A DNA stretch of 64,000 nucleotides, from positions 62,001 to 126,000 of the forward strand of contig DGIS01000021.1 in the NCBI GenBank assembly GCA_002386525.1, read 5' to 3'. The number at the start of each line of letters is the position of its first letter. The first letter of the stretch is position 1. The stretch is from Sphingobacterium sp. UBA4616. Its GTDB lineage: Bacteria > Bacteroidota > Bacteroidia > Sphingobacteriales > Sphingobacteriaceae. Made by a program: the position numbers and the translations under genes. A model generated the notes under the pieces. The model had not been told where the DNA came from and made no database searches. It worked only from the letters and a program-made list of their open reading frames with translations. Of this stretch, positions 43,670 to 53,968 are shown piece after piece.

Positions 43670-46600
43670 ATGTTAAAGTTTTTAAGTAAATTATTTGGAA
43701 GTAAATCCGAGAGAGATATCAAGGGAATTCAGCCTGTGGTAGACCAAATCAAAGCTGAATATGAGAAGCTTTCAAATCTAACCAATGACGAGTTACGTGC
43801 CAAGACCGTTGATTTCAAAGAAAGAATTAAGAATTACCTAGCAGATATTGACCAAGAAATTGATTCGCTAAAGAAGGAAGCGGAACAAGATGAGGACGAT
43901 ATGGCAAAGAAAACTTCTATTTACGAGCAGGTGGACAAGCTGTCCAAAGACCGTGATAAGAAGTTGGAAGAGGTATTGAAGGATATTTTGCCAGAGGCAT
44001 TTGCCGTGGTTAAAGAAACTTCCAGACGTTTGACGGAAAACGAAGAATTAGAAGTTACTGCCAACGATTTTGATAGAGAACTGGCTGTTTACAAACCAAA
44101 TGTTATCATCAATGGTGATAAAGCGATTTGGAAAAATAAATGGATGGCAGCTGGTACTGAAGTCACTTGGAACATGGTTCATTACGATGTCCAATTGATT
44201 GGTGGTATAGTGTTACATAGCGGAAAAATTGCTGAGATGGCTACGGGAGAGGGTAAAACTTTGGTAGGAACATTACCAACTTATCTAAACGCTCTTTCTG
44301 GTCAAGGAGTGCACATCGTAACGGTGAACGATTACCTTGCTCGACGTGACTCTGAATGGAATGCTCCATTATTTGAATTCCATGGTTTATCGGTTGACTG
44401 TATCGATAAACATCAGCCAAATTCTCCACAACGTCGTAAGGCCTATCAATCGGATATCGTATATGGTACCAATAACGAGTTCGGTTTCGATTATCTACGT
44501 GATAATATGGTTCAGACTCCGGATGCATTGGTACAGGGAAAATTACACTTTGCTATGGTCGATGAGGTGGACTCCGTATTGATTGACGATGCGCGTACAC
44601 CTTTGATTATCTCAGGTCCAATTCCACGTGGTGATCAACATGAGTTTTACCAATTGAAACCACGTATTGAGCGCTTGGTCCATGTTCAGAAAGCATATAT
44701 CAATACCGTTTTGAATGATGCTAAAAAAGCATTGGCCGCCGGTGATTCTGATGTTGAAGGGGGCGGTTTAGCCCTATTGAGAGCTTATAGAGGTTTACCT
44801 AAAAATAAGGCTTTAATCAAATTCTTAAGTGAGGGTGGTAACCGTTCTATCTTACAAAAAGTAGAGAACTACTATATGCAGGAGCAAAATAAAAATATGC
44901 CTAAAGTAGATGCAGAACTTTATTTTGTAATAGACGAAAAGAACAATCAGGTAGAATTGACAGAGAAAGGTATCGAGTTGATTACAGCAACTGGAGAGGA
45001 TCCTTCATTCTTTATTTTACCAGATGTTGGTACTGAAATCGCTGAAATTGAAAAATCTTCGTTGACTTTGGAAGAAAAGGCAGCTAGAAAGGAAGACATG
45101 TTGCGTGATTATTCAATCAAAGCGGAGCGTATTCACTCGATCAACCAGCTGTTAAAGGCATATACCTTGTTTGAAAATGACGTTGAATATATCGTTGATG
45201 AAGGTAAAGTAAAAATTGTTGATGAGCAAACAGGTCGTATTATGGATGGCCGTCGTTACTCGGATGGTTTGCACCAGGCGATCGAAGCGAAGGAAAATGT
45301 GAAAGTAGAAGATGCTACACAAACTTACGCTACGATTACATTGCAAAACTATTTCCGCATGTACCACAAGCTTTCGGGTATGACTGGTACGGCATCAACG
45401 GAGGCCGGTGAGCTTTGGGAAATTTACAAACTTGATGTAGTAGAAATTCCAACCAATCGTGTGGCTCAACGCGATGACCGTCAAGATTTGATTTATCGTA
45501 CAGCACGTGAAAAATACAATGCAGTAGCCGAAGAAATTCAACGATTGACAGATGCAGGACGTCCAGTATTGGTCGGTACGACATCTGTGGAGATTTCGGA
45601 GTTGTTAAGTCGTATGCTACAACTGCGTAAGATCAAACATAATGTTTTGAATGCGAAGTTACACCAAAAAGAAGCTGATATCGTTGCTGAAGCAGGACGT
45701 CCTGGACAGGTGACTATCGCTACAAATATGGCTGGTCGTGGTACGGATATTAAATTGACAGAGGAAGTTAAAAAGGCTGGTGGTCTTGCGATTATTGGTA
45801 CTGAAAGACACGAATCTCGTCGTGTTGACCGTCAGTTACGTGGTCGTGCGGGTCGTCAAGGAGATCCGGGTTCATCGCAATTCTTTGTTTCACTTGAAGA
45901 CAACTTGATGCGTTTATTTGCTTCCGAGCGGATTTCTAACATCATGGTAAAAATGGGAGTCGAAGAGGGCGAAGTGATGCAACATAGTATGTTGACCAAA
46001 TCCATCGAGCGTGCGCAACGTAAAGTGGAAGAGAATAACTTCGGGATCCGTAAACGCCTATTGGAGTATGACGATGTCATGAATTCACAACGTACCGTCA
46101 TCTATTCAAAACGGAAAAACGCCCTGTTTGGAGAGCGTTTAGATGTGGATTTGAATAATATGATTTTTGACGTTGCTGAAGAAATTGTTGTTGAAGCGAA
46201 AGAGCAGGGTAACTACGAAGATTTTCAAATTGAAGTAATCCGTATTTTTGCAATCACACCAGAAATTACCGCAGAAGAATTTGCTCAAGGTAAAATTGAA
46301 GCCTTGACCGAACGTCTTTTCGAGCATGCACTCGATGCTTATCATCATAAAATTGAAGCCGTTGGTGCTTTGACAGTGCCTGTTCTGAATAATGTATATG
46401 CAGAAAGAGGTCAAATTGTCGAAAACGTTGTCATTCCATTTACCGATGGTATCCGTGGCATTCAGGTTTCGGCCAATTTGAAAAAAGCGATCGAAAGCAA
46501 CGGTAAAGAAGTTTTTAAGTCTTTTGAAAAAGGGATTGTTTTGGCCTTAATCGACGAGGCTTGGAAAGAGCACTTGCGTGAAATGGATGATTTGAAACAA

Positions 46601-46957
46601 TCCGTTCAGAACGCTGTTTATGAACAGAAAGATCCGATTATCATTTATAAAATGGAGGCATTTGATTTGTTTAAAGCAATGTTGGCTTCCATGAATAAAG
46701 ATGTGGTAAGCTTTATTTTCAAAGGGGAGATTCCGGGTCAAGAGCCGACTTCAATGCAAGCGAGACAGGTACAGCAGGCTCCAGTGAAAACTATTGAAAC
46801 AAAAGCGGAGTTGACTTCACCTACAGGTGTCAGTGAAGAAGATGTGAACGATGGACCAAAAGAACCTGTTCGCAATGAAAATACGGTTGGACGCAATGAC
46901 GAATGTCCTTGTGGTTCGGGAAAAAAATATAAAAATTGCCACGGCGCAAATAACTAA
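43670..46957 (+). CDS. secA: Preprotein translocase ATPase SecA
   Basis: 1095 residues. SecA drives secretory preproteins through SecYEG by ATP hydrolysis. Walker A is at about 192-197 (TGEGKT) and DEVD at 298-301, with [12 protein letters not shown] after it. The cross-linking domain and the [24 protein letters not shown] region are intact, as are [26 protein letters not shown] and [13 protein letters not shown]. The C-terminal zinc motif uses Cys1079, Cys1081, Cys1090 and His1091. It is about 190 residues longer than E. coli SecA, with an extra segment near 350-423 typical of Bacteroidota. Confidence 0.98.
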   Translation: MLKFLSKLFGSKSERDIKGIQPVVDQIKAEYEKLSNLTNDELRAKTVDFKERIKNYLADIDQEIDSLKKEAEQDEDDMAKKTSIYEQVDKLSKDRDKKLEEVLKDILPEAFAVVKETSRRLTENEELEVTANDFDRELAVYKPNVIINGDKAIWKNKWMAAGTEVTWNMVHYDVQLIGGIVLHSGKIAEMATGEGKTLVGTLPTYLNALSGQGVHIVTVNDYLARRDSEWNAPLFEFHGLSVDCIDKHQPNSPQRRKAYQSDIVYGTNNEFGFDYLRDNMVQTPDALVQGKLHFAMVDEVDSVLIDDARTPLIISGPIPRGDQHEFYQLKPRIERLVHVQKAYINTVLNDAKKALAAGDSDVEGGGLALLRAYRGLPKNKALIKFLSEGGNRSILQKVENYYMQEQNKNMPKVDAELYFVIDEKNNQVELTEKGIELITATGEDPSFFILPDVGTEIAEIEKSSLTLEEKAARKEDMLRDYSIKAERIHSINQLLKAYTLFENDVEYIVDEGKVKIVDEQTGRIMDGRRYSDGLHQAIEAKENVKVEDATQTYATITLQNYFRMYHKLSGMTGTASTEAGELWEIYKLDVVEIPTNRVAQRDDRQDLIYRTAREKYNAVAEEIQRLTDAGRPVLVGTTSVEISELLSRMLQLRKIKHNVLNAKLHQKEADIVAEAGRPGQVTIATNMAGRGTDIKLTEEVKKAGGLAIIGTERHESRRVDRQLRGRAGRQGDPGSSQFFVSLEDNLMRLFASERISNIMVKMGVEEGEVMQHSMLTKSIERAQRKVEENNFGIRKRLLEYDDVMNSQRTVIYSKRKNALFGERLDVDLNNMIFDVAEEIVVEAKEQGNYEDFQIEVIRIFAITPEITAEEFAQGKIEALTERLFEHALDAYHHKIEAVGALTVPVLNNVYAERGQIVENVVIPFTDGIRGIQVSANLKKAIESNGKEVFKSFEKGIVLALIDEAWKEHLREMDDLKQSVQNAVYEQKDPIIIYKMEAFDLFKAMLASMNKDVVSFIFKGEIPGQEPTSMQARQVQQAPVKTIETKAELTSPTGVSEEDVNDGPKEPVRNENTVGRNDECPCGSGKKYKNCHGANN

Positions 46958-46977
46958 TCGATAAGAAAGGTTAAACT

Positions 46978-47436
46978 ATGCTGAAGAGAGGATTGATTTT
47001 CGTACATGTACTTGTGTTGTTTTCTGTTGTTCAAGTGAACGCGCAGGAAAAAGGTGGAGTAATTGTAACCAAAGATACGTTGATTACACAGCTTCAAAAT
47101 TTCAGGGCAGCTATGGGAATCAATCCTGTCGAAAGCAAAGCGACAGCAGTGCCTTCTAAGCCCATTGTCCGATCTGCGGCATCGCGGGTCAAAGTAAGAG
47201 GCTTCCGCGTCCAGATATTTGCTGGATCGAGCAGGAATCAAGCGTTTTCGGAGCAGACACGTTTCCGAAACATGTATAAAGATATTGATACTTATATCAC
47301 CTATGATGAACCCAATTATCGCGTCAAGGTAGGCGATTTTAGAAGTCGATCGGAGGCAAACGCCTTCATGCGCGAATTACGTCAGTATTTTAGCAACGTC
47401 TTTGTATTTTCGGAGAACGTTTTTGTCTATCAATAA
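46978..47436 (+). CDS. Secreted SPOR-domain protein
   Basis: 152 residues: signal peptide ending about residue 22 (QVNAQ), a flexible linker, then a SPOR domain at about 75-150 (VRGFRVQIFAGSSRNQAFSEQTRFRNMYKDIDTYITYDEPNYRVKVGDFRSRSEANAFMRELRQYF). SPOR domains bind peptidoglycan glycan strands lacking stem peptides, often at division sites. It follows secA by 20 bases and precedes the M20 peptidase gene by 15, so it may share the secA transcript. Confidence 0.87.
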   Translation: MLKRGLIFVHVLVLFSVVQVNAQEKGGVIVTKDTLITQLQNFRAAMGINPVESKATAVPSKPIVRSAASRVKVRGFRVQIFAGSSRNQAFSEQTRFRNMYKDIDTYITYDEPNYRVKVGDFRSRSEANAFMRELRQYFSNVFVFSENVFVYQ

Positions 47437-47451
47437 ATCAATCAACCTTTT

Positions 47452-48642
47452 ATGGCAAGTACGAAAGAAAAAGTCCTGGCCCTAGCTCATCAATATTTTG
47501 AAGATACGGTTTCCAATCGTAGACATCTTCATCAGAATCCTGAACTTTCCTTTGAAGAATACAATACCTCGGCCTTTGTAAAATCGCAGCTGGATCAATT
47601 GGGAATTCCCTATGAGACTAAAGCAGATACGGGGATTGTCGCTTTAATCACGGGTAACCTATCTTCCAATGAAGTAATTGCATTGCGTGCAGATATGGAT
47701 GCTTTACCCATTCAAGAAGTGGAGGGGCGTTCATATGCATCCAAAAACCCAGGAGTAATGCATGCCTGTGGCCATGATGTACATACATCTTCTCTTTTGG
47801 GGACAGCTAAAATATTGCATAGCCTAAAAGCTGAATTTGGAGGAACCATCAAATTGATCTTCCAACCCGGCGAGGAGCGCCTACCAGGCGGTGCCTCTTT
47901 AATGATAAAAGAAGGGGCGTTACAAGATCCTGCTCCATCGGCAATTATAGGACAGCATGTAATGCCTTTTATAGAAGTGGGAAAAGTTGGATTCCGTGAA
48001 GGTAAATATATGGCTTCATGCGACGAACTATTTATGACTGTAAAAGGAAGAGGTGGACACGGAGCTCACCCACATCAGAATATCGATCCCATTGTGATCA
48101 CAGCTCAGATTATTACCGCTTTGCAACAGGTAGCCAGTCGCTTTGCAGACCCGCGTACACCAACGGTATTATCTTTTGGAAAGATAATAGCTAATGGGGC
48201 TACAAATATTATCCCCGATCAGGTTTATTTGGAAGGTACATTTCGCACATTTGACGAGAAATGGCGGGCTGAAGCCCACGAAAGAATGGTGAAAATTGCT
48301 GTTGGAATCGCCGAAAGCATGGGGGCGACCTGTGAATTTGAAGTTCGTAAAGGATATCCCTTTCTAATCAATGAGCCTGAACTCACTAAAAGTGCGCGTG
48401 CTTTTGCAGAGGAATATCTTGGAAAAGAAAACGTTGTTGACTTGGATCTGTGGCCTGCGGCGGAAGATTTTTCGTATTATTCGCAGGAAATCGACGCTTG
48501 TTTTTATCGTTTGGGTACAGGTAATGCGGCACGAGGGATATCTTCTGCTGTACATACGCCCACATTTGACGTGGATGAGGCTTCCTTGGAGATTAGCACG
48601 GGATTAATGGCTTACATCACCTTGCGTCGGCTCGGATATTAA
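47452..48642 (+). CDS. M20 family amidohydrolase / metallopeptidase
   Basis: 396 residues of the M20D aminoacylase/amidohydrolase group (N-acyl amino acid amidohydrolase, IAA-amino acid hydrolase and hippurate hydrolase relatives). Motifs are ALRADMDALPIQE, HACGHDVHTSSLLGTA, FQPGEERLPGG, and GRGGHGAHPHQNIDP in the dimerisation lid; DLWPAAEDFSYY is near the C-terminus. The metal is likely zinc or a substitute, held by the His, Asp and Glu of these motifs. The physiological substrate is unknown. No signal peptide, so cytoplasmic. Confidence 0.92.
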   Translation: MASTKEKVLALAHQYFEDTVSNRRHLHQNPELSFEEYNTSAFVKSQLDQLGIPYETKADTGIVALITGNLSSNEVIALRADMDALPIQEVEGRSYASKNPGVMHACGHDVHTSSLLGTAKILHSLKAEFGGTIKLIFQPGEERLPGGASLMIKEGALQDPAPSAIIGQHVMPFIEVGKVGFREGKYMASCDELFMTVKGRGGHGAHPHQNIDPIVITAQIITALQQVASRFADPRTPTVLSFGKIIANGATNIIPDQVYLEGTFRTFDEKWRAEAHERMVKIAVGIAESMGATCEFEVRKGYPFLINEPELTKSARAFAEEYLGKENVVDLDLWPAAEDFSYYSQEIDACFYRLGTGNAARGISSAVHTPTFDVDEASLEISTGLMAYITLRRLGY

Positions 48643-48651
48643 ATTCATCCC

Positions 48652-49230
48652 ATGTCATCGCACCATATTGTCCGAGAAAATCAGGAACCGGCATTACTGA
48701 TTGAAGATCTTTTCCTTATTGATGAAGAGGATCTGGGCCAGCTGTTGGAATGGAGCCCAACCATTGTAATCGAAGAAAGAACAATGGATTTACTGGATGC
48801 ACGAGGGTATAAGTTCGATATTGTTTTTACAAAAAATGCCATTGATGCGTCTCAGGAGAACCTGAAGGTGATTTCTTATGATGTTGCTTTTCTAAAAGCT
48901 GCGATCGAATACCTTATAGCACATCAATATAAAGCGGTAAATATCGTTTCGGATCAGTTGGATTTAGGCTATTATCGGGCCTATCTTGAGCAAATCAATA
49001 TTGTCCTTTTTTCCAACGGCTTTCGTTATTATTTTGTGACAACAGGGTTTACCAAATGGAAGGCAGAAGGCGAGCGAATTTTGATAGTTAGCGCTGATAA
49101 GGACGAAGATATTAAGTATACGGGATTGACTAAGATAAACGATAAGGAATACGAAATGGAAAATGATGGCTTATTTACTCTTGAATTTTCCGATGTAAAA
49201 TACATTTTAATAGGAGAGAAGATCACATGA
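48652..49230 (+). CDS. Hypothetical protein, divergent thiamine-pyrophosphokinase-like
   Basis: 192 residues. I do not recognise a full catalytic family. The N-terminus MSSHHIVRENQEPALLI and the pattern LLEWSPTIVIEERTMDLLDARGYKFDIVF resemble Bacteroidota proteins annotated as thiamine pyrophosphokinase, but the usual GDFDS-type metal site is absent (here FTKNAIDAS). The C-terminal third (KWKAEGERILIV) looks like the sandwich domain of that family. It may be a non-enzymatic or repurposed relative. It overlaps the GNAT gene by 4 bases, indicating coupling. Confidence 0.5.
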   Translation: MSSHHIVRENQEPALLIEDLFLIDEEDLGQLLEWSPTIVIEERTMDLLDARGYKFDIVFTKNAIDASQENLKVISYDVAFLKAAIEYLIAHQYKAVNIVSDQLDLGYYRAYLEQINIVLFSNGFRYYFVTTGFTKWKAEGERILIVSADKDEDIKYTGLTKINDKEYEMENDGLFTLEFSDVKYILIGEKIT

Positions 49231-49727
49231 TAACAATCGAACTGGCGGAGCAAAGTGATATCAGAAGGATTTCCAATATGGCTTTTATCATTTGGCCGCT
49301 TACTTATGGTCAAGTACTTTCGCAAGATCAAATAGACTTTATGCTGGAAAAAAATTATACGGTAGAAGCACTTGCGGAAAGTATGGTCAATGGTCAGTTT
49401 TTTTATGTATTGAAGGAAGATGGTATTGGGCAAGGATTTATTGCGTTGAGGACGCTCGAAGATCGCGTACGTATCGAAAAACTCTACTTGATGCCTGATG
49501 TACAGGGTAAAGGGTTCGGAAAAGCACTGATAGACTTCGCTTCAGAAAAAACAGTCTTAAAAGGCAGAGGTATTCTTGAACTGAATGTCAACAGGAATAA
49601 CCCTGCTTATCATTTTTATTTGAAGCAGGGCTTTAAAGTGGTTCAAACTGTCGATATTCCTTATTATGACTATGTACTAAACGACTATGTTATGCAAAAG
49701 GAAGTCAAAGCGACGGCTGTTTCTTAA
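49227..49727 (+). CDS. GNAT family N-acetyltransferase
   Basis: 166 residues with the GNAT fold: the acetyl-CoA motif A runs RVRIEKLYLMPDVQGKGFGKALIDFASEKT (the QGKGFGKAL pyrophosphate loop), and LNVNRNNPAYHFYLKQGFKVVQTVDIPYYDYVLNDYVM is the C-terminal part. The substrate is not predictable. It starts within the last bases of the preceding gene (4-base overlap) and its stop abuts the converging M28 peptidase. Confidence 0.88.
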   Translation: MITIELAEQSDIRRISNMAFIIWPLTYGQVLSQDQIDFMLEKNYTVEALAESMVNGQFFYVLKEDGIGQGFIALRTLEDRVRIEKLYLMPDVQGKGFGKALIDFASEKTVLKGRGILELNVNRNNPAYHFYLKQGFKVVQTVDIPYYDYVLNDYVMQKEVKATAVS

Positions 49728-51028
49728 TCCTTTAGTTTTTCGACTCGGGAAGGAGTTTGCCTGCCTTCTACAATTCCTGAGGCACCTATCGCGATAGCCT
49801 CAATACTGGAAATGATATTTTGAACATTTAGCGTAGATACTTCATCTTTTACGGTGTGATAGTATTCATCCTTGTCCATTTGGGAGGTTGAGAACGAATG
49901 TGCCGGGACCCCTTTGGCCGCTAGCACTGCATTGTCACTTCGGTAAAACAGATTCTGTTTAGTATAAGGATCGGGGTAGAATTTAAAGGTCGTATTTTTC
50001 AGATTCTCCTGCATCAATTCGCCCAGATTGGACTGATCGTATCCGGTAATGTACACTGTATTAGGACCGAATTTCGAATCTTTTCCAATCATTTCCATAT
50101 TGATCATGGCCATTACTTGATCGGCATCAATGTGGTTGGAAAAATATTTTGAGCCATACATGCCCAGTTCTTCTGCGGTAAAGGCAACGAAAATAAGAGT
50201 TCTTTCATTCTTATTCTGCTTTTTGTAATAATCTGCTAGGGTCAGCATTGCTGTCACGCCAGAGGCATCATCATCTGCTCCATTGGCAATCGAATCTTGA
50301 CCAACAGCCGGAAGAATACCAATATGGTCGTAATGCCCCGAAAAGATGACGTATTCGTTGGGCTTACTTTTTCCAGGAATAATGCCCGCCACGTTGAACA
50401 GTGGAAATTTTTGATGTGCCCTTTTAATTTGAATTTTATAGGTTGTCGGGATTTCCTTTGTCAGGAGATAGACAATTGAAGGTTTCTGTACAGTAGGATC
50501 TTCGAGAAATTTAGGAGTGTTAAGCATTTGACCAAAACGGACAAAATAGTTTTCAAAAGAGGGATCTACCAATACAAGTGTATTTTCTTTGGACAAAGAA
50601 TGTTCTCTAAATACTTTCGAAAAATCATCACCCGATTTTATTTTCACAATAGTTATATCGCTTTTATTATCCCATTCCAAATCCATCTGGTGGCCAAGTG
50701 AAATAATATGATCTACAGGAATAATCTGGTTATTTACCGTTGCAGATTTGCTCACTGGAGAGATTTTATCTAGTTCAAAAGATTGTCTATAGCTTTGTTC
50801 CGCATAGGGTGTGAGACCTATTCTTTTCATCTCGCCGGCAATAAAATCTGCTGCTTTTTCAATGTCTTTGGTGAGCGCAGACCTACCACGCATATCGTCA
50901 GCAGCCAAGGTAGTGAGTATACGGCTAACATCTTGGCGTTCCTGGTTGGAAATAACCTGTTGTCCATAGGTAATTGCCGAAATTGCCAGCAAAGATAAGG
51001 ACAAAATAATTTTAGGTATTGAATTCAT
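49724..51028 (-). CDS. Secreted M28 family metallopeptidase
   Basis: 434 residues with a signal peptide (ISLSLLAISAITYGQ region). The M28 catalytic domain in the C-terminal half shows FSGHYDHIG, GADDDASGVTAML, EELGMYGS and the late DYTVK-like HTVKDE segment; the His, Asp and Glu residues should hold two zinc ions. M28 enzymes are aminopeptidases or glutaminyl cyclase relatives. The N-terminal part contains a PA-like insertion. Its stop overlaps the 3' end of the GNAT gene, so the two genes converge without a terminator I can see. Confidence 0.9.
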   Translation of the reverse strand: MNSIPKIILSLSLLAISAITYGQQVISNQERQDVSRILTTLAADDMRGRSALTKDIEKAADFIAGEMKRIGLTPYAEQSYRQSFELDKISPVSKSATVNNQIIPVDHIISLGHQMDLEWDNKSDITIVKIKSGDDFSKVFREHSLSKENTLVLVDPSFENYFVRFGQMLNTPKFLEDPTVQKPSIVYLLTKEIPTTYKIQIKRAHQKFPLFNVAGIIPGKSKPNEYVIFSGHYDHIGILPAVGQDSIANGADDDASGVTAMLTLADYYKKQNKNERTLIFVAFTAEELGMYGSKYFSNHIDADQVMAMINMEMIGKDSKFGPNTVYITGYDQSNLGELMQENLKNTTFKFYPDPYTKQNLFYRSDNAVLAAKGVPAHSFSTSQMDKDEYYHTVKDEVSTLNVQNIISSIEAIAIGASGIVEGRQTPSRVEKLKD

Positions 51029-51099
51029 ATAAAGCTTAGTAATATCTGCATGAAGATAAGGAAAATTCTATAAGTGGACAGAGGGCGGAAAAAATGTAG

Positions 51100-51107
51100 T
51101 ATATTTG
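51100..51107 (+). promoter_or_regulatory. -7 promoter box (TATATTTG) of the rhodanese gene
   Basis: TAnnTTTG match 20 bases before the rhodanese ATG. Confidence 0.4.
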
Positions 51108-51126
51108 ACTATTAAATTGTTTGAAA

Positions 51127-51441
51127 ATGAAAGAAGTATCTGTAGAAGAATTAAAGAATAAAATCGATAACAACGAGGATTTTCAATTGATTGATGTTCG
51201 CGAACCGTTTGAATATGAAGTATCAAATCTCAATGGATTGAATATACCCCTTTCGGGCATATTGATCGAGGCGGATAAGATCGCAAAGGATAAGCCAGTT
51301 ATCGTACAATGCCGTTCAGGAAAACGTTCTGCGCAGGCAATCATGTTATTGGAACAACAGGGGTTTGACAACCTGGCAAATCTAAAAGGCGGTATACTGG
51401 CTTGGAAAGAGGAGATCGATCCCGAATTAGACGTTTATTAA
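51127..51441 (+). CDS. Rhodanese-like domain protein
   Basis: 104 residues from ATG at 51127 (a TTG two codons earlier is ignored). One rhodanese domain: LIDVREPFEYEVSNLNGLNIPL and the active loop CRSGKRS, with catalytic Cys62. Single-domain rhodaneses transfer sulfane sulfur; the acceptor is unknown. Two tiny membrane protein genes follow at 1-2 base spacing, so the three are likely one operon, ended by a bidirectional terminator. Confidence 0.92.
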   Translation: MKEVSVEELKNKIDNNEDFQLIDVREPFEYEVSNLNGLNIPLSGILIEADKIAKDKPVIVQCRSGKRSAQAIMLLEQQGFDNLANLKGGILAWKEEIDPELDVY

Positions 51442-51442
51442 G

Positions 51443-51742
51443 ATGAAGAATTTAGAGCATCAGACTAAACAAGCTTTCCTGTTTAGTCTTGCTTTTTATA
51501 TCGTCGCTATGTTGGCGCGAATAGTTAACCTTGGTATTTTCCCTATGCTAGGGAGCCTTTCGATCTTATTATCGCTGTTATGGGTAATTTTGGTTCTACG
51601 GGAAATCATGCTTTCAAGAACGATCTCCAATACTGAAAGGATGGTTATGGCTTTGACGATTGTTTTATTGAATGTTGTTGGTGGGGCATTCTATTTCTTT
51701 GGTGGATGGAGAGAACGGGTATTAGGAGTAATAAAAAAATAA
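51443..51742 (+). CDS. Hypothetical small membrane protein
   Basis: 99 residues, three hydrophobic segments (LFSLAFYIVAMLARIVNLGIF, LSILLSLLWVILVLREIML, MALTIVLLNVVGGAFYFFG). No family recognised; it looks like an integral inner-membrane protein. It begins one base after the rhodanese stop and is followed by another small membrane protein. Confidence 0.65.
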   Translation: MKNLEHQTKQAFLFSLAFYIVAMLARIVNLGIFPMLGSLSILLSLLWVILVLREIMLSRTISNTERMVMALTIVLLNVVGGAFYFFGGWRERVLGVIKK

Positions 51743-51743
51743 T

Positions 51744-51974
51744 ATGTTAAAGTATTTTTTTCTAAATATAGTTTTAAGTTTAGCCATTGTATTTTTAATC
51801 TACAGTGGTTTTGAAGGGTATAAGGCCGGCAACATGCTGGTAACAGGATTGTCTATCGCCTTTTTGGTCGTATTGATCTATCTGCGTGTGGTTTTGAGCA
51901 AAAGAGTTCGGTCGCTTATTCAACAAAAGGAGAGCGGTAAACAACAGCCGGCTACAAAGCAAAAGAAAAAGTAA
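51744..51974 (+). CDS. Hypothetical small membrane protein with basic tail
   Basis: 76 residues, two hydrophobic segments (YFFLNIVLSLAIVFLIYSGF; NMLVTGLSIAFLVVLIYLRVVL) then a Lys/Gln-rich tail (QQKESGKQQPATKQKKK), probably cytoplasmic. Family unknown. It is the last gene of the rhodanese operon and ends 7 bases before a strong terminator. Confidence 0.6.
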   Translation: MLKYFFLNIVLSLAIVFLIYSGFEGYKAGNMLVTGLSIAFLVVLIYLRVVLSKRVRSLIQQKESGKQQPATKQKKK

Positions 51975-51980
51975 AAAAAA

Positions 51981-52003
51981 GAAGCCTGCGTCAAGCAGGC
52001 TTC
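51981..52003. terminator. Bidirectional terminator between the rhodanese operon and gcvT
   Basis: Stem GAAGCCTGC/GCAGGCTTC with GTCAA loop, preceded by A8 and followed by T8. Confidence 0.92.
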
Positions 52004-52009
52004 TTTTTT

Positions 52010-53092
52010 TTACTTCACAAATGGTGGTTTTGTTACTTTTGCTTTGATTTTTTGATTACGGATCAGAATGAAGATTTCACTACCATCTTTTGAAAAAGCT
52101 GTATCCACATAACCCAATCCAATTGATTTTTTTAATGTTGGTGATTGCGTTCCCGAAGTCACACGTCCAATTACATTTCCTTCGGCATCGACAATTTCGT
52201 AATCATGACGTGGAATACCCCTATCAATCATTTCGAAACCAACAAGCTTTTTCTTCAAACCAGCCTCTTTCTCCGCTTTGAGTGCTTTAGCGTTCACAAA
52301 GTCTTTTGTAAACTTCGTTACCCACCCCAAGCCACCTTCTAAGGGCGATGTATTATCATCGATATCATTTCCATATAGACAGAAGCCCATTTCTAAGCGT
52401 AGGGTATCGCGGGCACCCAAACCAATTGGTTTGATTCCATAAGGCTTACCCGCCTCAAAAATAGCGTCCCAAACTTTCTGAGCATCTTCATTGGCCACAT
52501 AGATTTCAAAACCACCAGCGCCAGTATATCCTGTTGCAGAGACCAAAACATTCTCTACACCCGCAAATGTACCTTTTGCAAAAGTGTAATATTCCATGGG
52601 AGCTAATTCGATATCCGTAAGCGATTGAAGTGCATCAGCAGCCTTAGGGCCTTGAACAGCAAATAAGGAAGTTTGATCTGAGATATTTTTCATCTCTACA
52701 CCATCCGTATTATACTTTGATATCCAGTTCCAATCTTTTTCAATATTCGATGCGTTTACAACCAAAAAATACGTTTTATCGTCTATACGGTAAGTTAGGA
52801 AGTCATCAACTACACCGCCAGTTTCATTTGGGATATAAGCATATTGAACTTTGCCATCGTATAATTTTGACACATCATTGGAAGAGATTTTTTGAAGTAG
52901 GTCCAGGGCTTTTTCACCTTTTAGGATGAATTCACCCATATGGCTTACATCAAAAACTCCTACACCTGTACGAACTGTTTCGTGCTCATCATTAATGCCC
53001 GTATATTGTACCGGCATGTTGAAGCCTGCAAAGGGAACCATTTTTGCTCCTAAAGCAATGTGCGTCTCCGAAAGGGCAGTATTTTTTAACAT
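52010..53092 (-). CDS. gcvT: Aminomethyltransferase GcvT (glycine cleavage T protein)
   Basis: 360 residues. GcvT takes the aminomethyl group from GcvH and gives methylene-THF plus ammonia. The N-terminus is [40 protein letters not shown], the FAVQGPKA segment, [36 protein letters not shown] (folate site) and the C-terminal [21 protein letters not shown] are conserved. gcvH and gcvP are not in the window. A TAnnTTTG box lies 24 bases upstream. Confidence 0.97.
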   Translation of the reverse strand: MLKNTALSETHIALGAKMVPFAGFNMPVQYTGINDEHETVRTGVGVFDVSHMGEFILKGEKALDLLQKISSNDVSKLYDGKVQYAYIPNETGGVVDDFLTYRIDDKTYFLVVNASNIEKDWNWISKYNTDGVEMKNISDQTSLFAVQGPKAADALQSLTDIELAPMEYYTFAKGTFAGVENVLVSATGYTGAGGFEIYVANEDAQKVWDAIFEAGKPYGIKPIGLGARDTLRLEMGFCLYGNDIDDNTSPLEGGLGWVTKFTKDFVNAKALKAEKEAGLKKKLVGFEMIDRGIPRHDYEIVDAEGNVIGRVTSGTQSPTLKKSIGLGYVDTAFSKDGSEIFILIRNQKIKAKVTKPPFVK

Positions 53093-53115
53093 AAAAATTA
53101 AGTTTTAGTCAGCTG

Positions 53116-53123
53116 CAAATTTA
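53116..53123 (-). promoter_or_regulatory. -7 promoter box (TAAATTTG) of gcvT
   Basis: Minus-strand TAnnTTTG match 23 bases before the gcvT ATG. Confidence 0.4.
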
Positions 53124-53274
53124 ATAAAATATACGTGATTCCTCACTGTGAATCTATTTTAGAACAATCGATTTAATTGTTGACTTTAAGGGAATAGACG
53201 GTCGGTGATCATCTAGACAATCCCAGAAGCTGCGGTAATGCTAGATATACGGATAAAGGCTTCTAAAATTAGCT

Positions 53275-53967
53275 TTAGCATCTGTCATTGAGGTTTAATA
53301 TTTCCAATACCCTGATGAAATCGGGTTGTAGGGGCGCTTTGATATGAACGTCTTCGCCCGATAAAGGATGTCTAAAGGTCAGCTCCGAGGCATGCAACAG
53401 CATGGTATCCATTTGGTACGTATCTTTCCAAAACTTGTTTTGCTTATTGCATCCATGCGGACGATCGCCAATAATAGGATGGAAGATATGCGCAAAATGG
53501 CGACGCAACTGATGCATACGTCCCGTAATGGGATTGGCCTCAACGAGACTATATCGCGATGTCGGAAATTTTCCCCAAGGAACGGACAGCTCACTTTGAG
53601 CAAGCAAACGAAAAGATGTCTGTGCTTCCTGAGTTGTACCATCGTCTCTTTTCAAGGGATAATCAATCAGACCTTCTGCTGGCGCGAAGCCCCTCAGGAC
53701 GGCGAGGTATTTTTTGTCTACCTTACGCTCCTGAAAACTTTTTTGTAAATATTGGTCAGTCTCCTTATTGAGGGAAAATAGCAGTATGCCCCCGGTCTTC
53801 CTGTCCAAACGATGTGCAGGATAAACTGTTTTCCCTAACTGATCCCGAAGTAGCTGTAGCGCAAATTCTGAGGCATCGCGCGCGATAGAAGACCGGTGTA
53901 CCAATAGTCCATGCGGTTTATTGATGGCAACGATGGATTCGTCTTCGTAAAGTATTTCTAAAGGCAT
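53275..53967 (-). CDS. truC: tRNA pseudouridine synthase TruC-like (RluA family)
   Basis: 230 residues from ATG at 53965-53967 (MPLEILYEDESIVAINKPHG). Earlier in-frame Met codons lie inside the upstream gene. TruC modifies U65 of tRNA. The catalytic motif HRLDRKTGG holds Asp55, with AINKPHGLLVHRS before it and SLVEANPITGRMHQLRRHFAHIFHPIIGD after. Sequence order and length match E. coli TruC well, closer than to RluA or RluD. It starts one base after the stop of a DUF4359-like gene. Confidence 0.92.
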   Translation of the reverse strand: MPLEILYEDESIVAINKPHGLLVHRSSIARDASEFALQLLRDQLGKTVYPAHRLDRKTGGILLFSLNKETDQYLQKSFQERKVDKKYLAVLRGFAPAEGLIDYPLKRDDGTTQEAQTSFRLLAQSELSVPWGKFPTSRYSLVEANPITGRMHQLRRHFAHIFHPIIGDRPHGCNKQNKFWKDTYQMDTMLLHASELTFRHPLSGEDVHIKAPLQPDFIRVLEILNLNDRC

Positions 53968-53968
53968 A

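Noticed and set aside
44621..44636. TTCCACGTGG in secA resembling parS
   Set aside because: The flanks do not continue the palindrome; a chance match in a conserved coding region.
53368..53748. 126-residue plus-strand frame over truC
   Set aside because: Antisense to conserved truC codons and rich in Arg/Cys typical of shadow translation.
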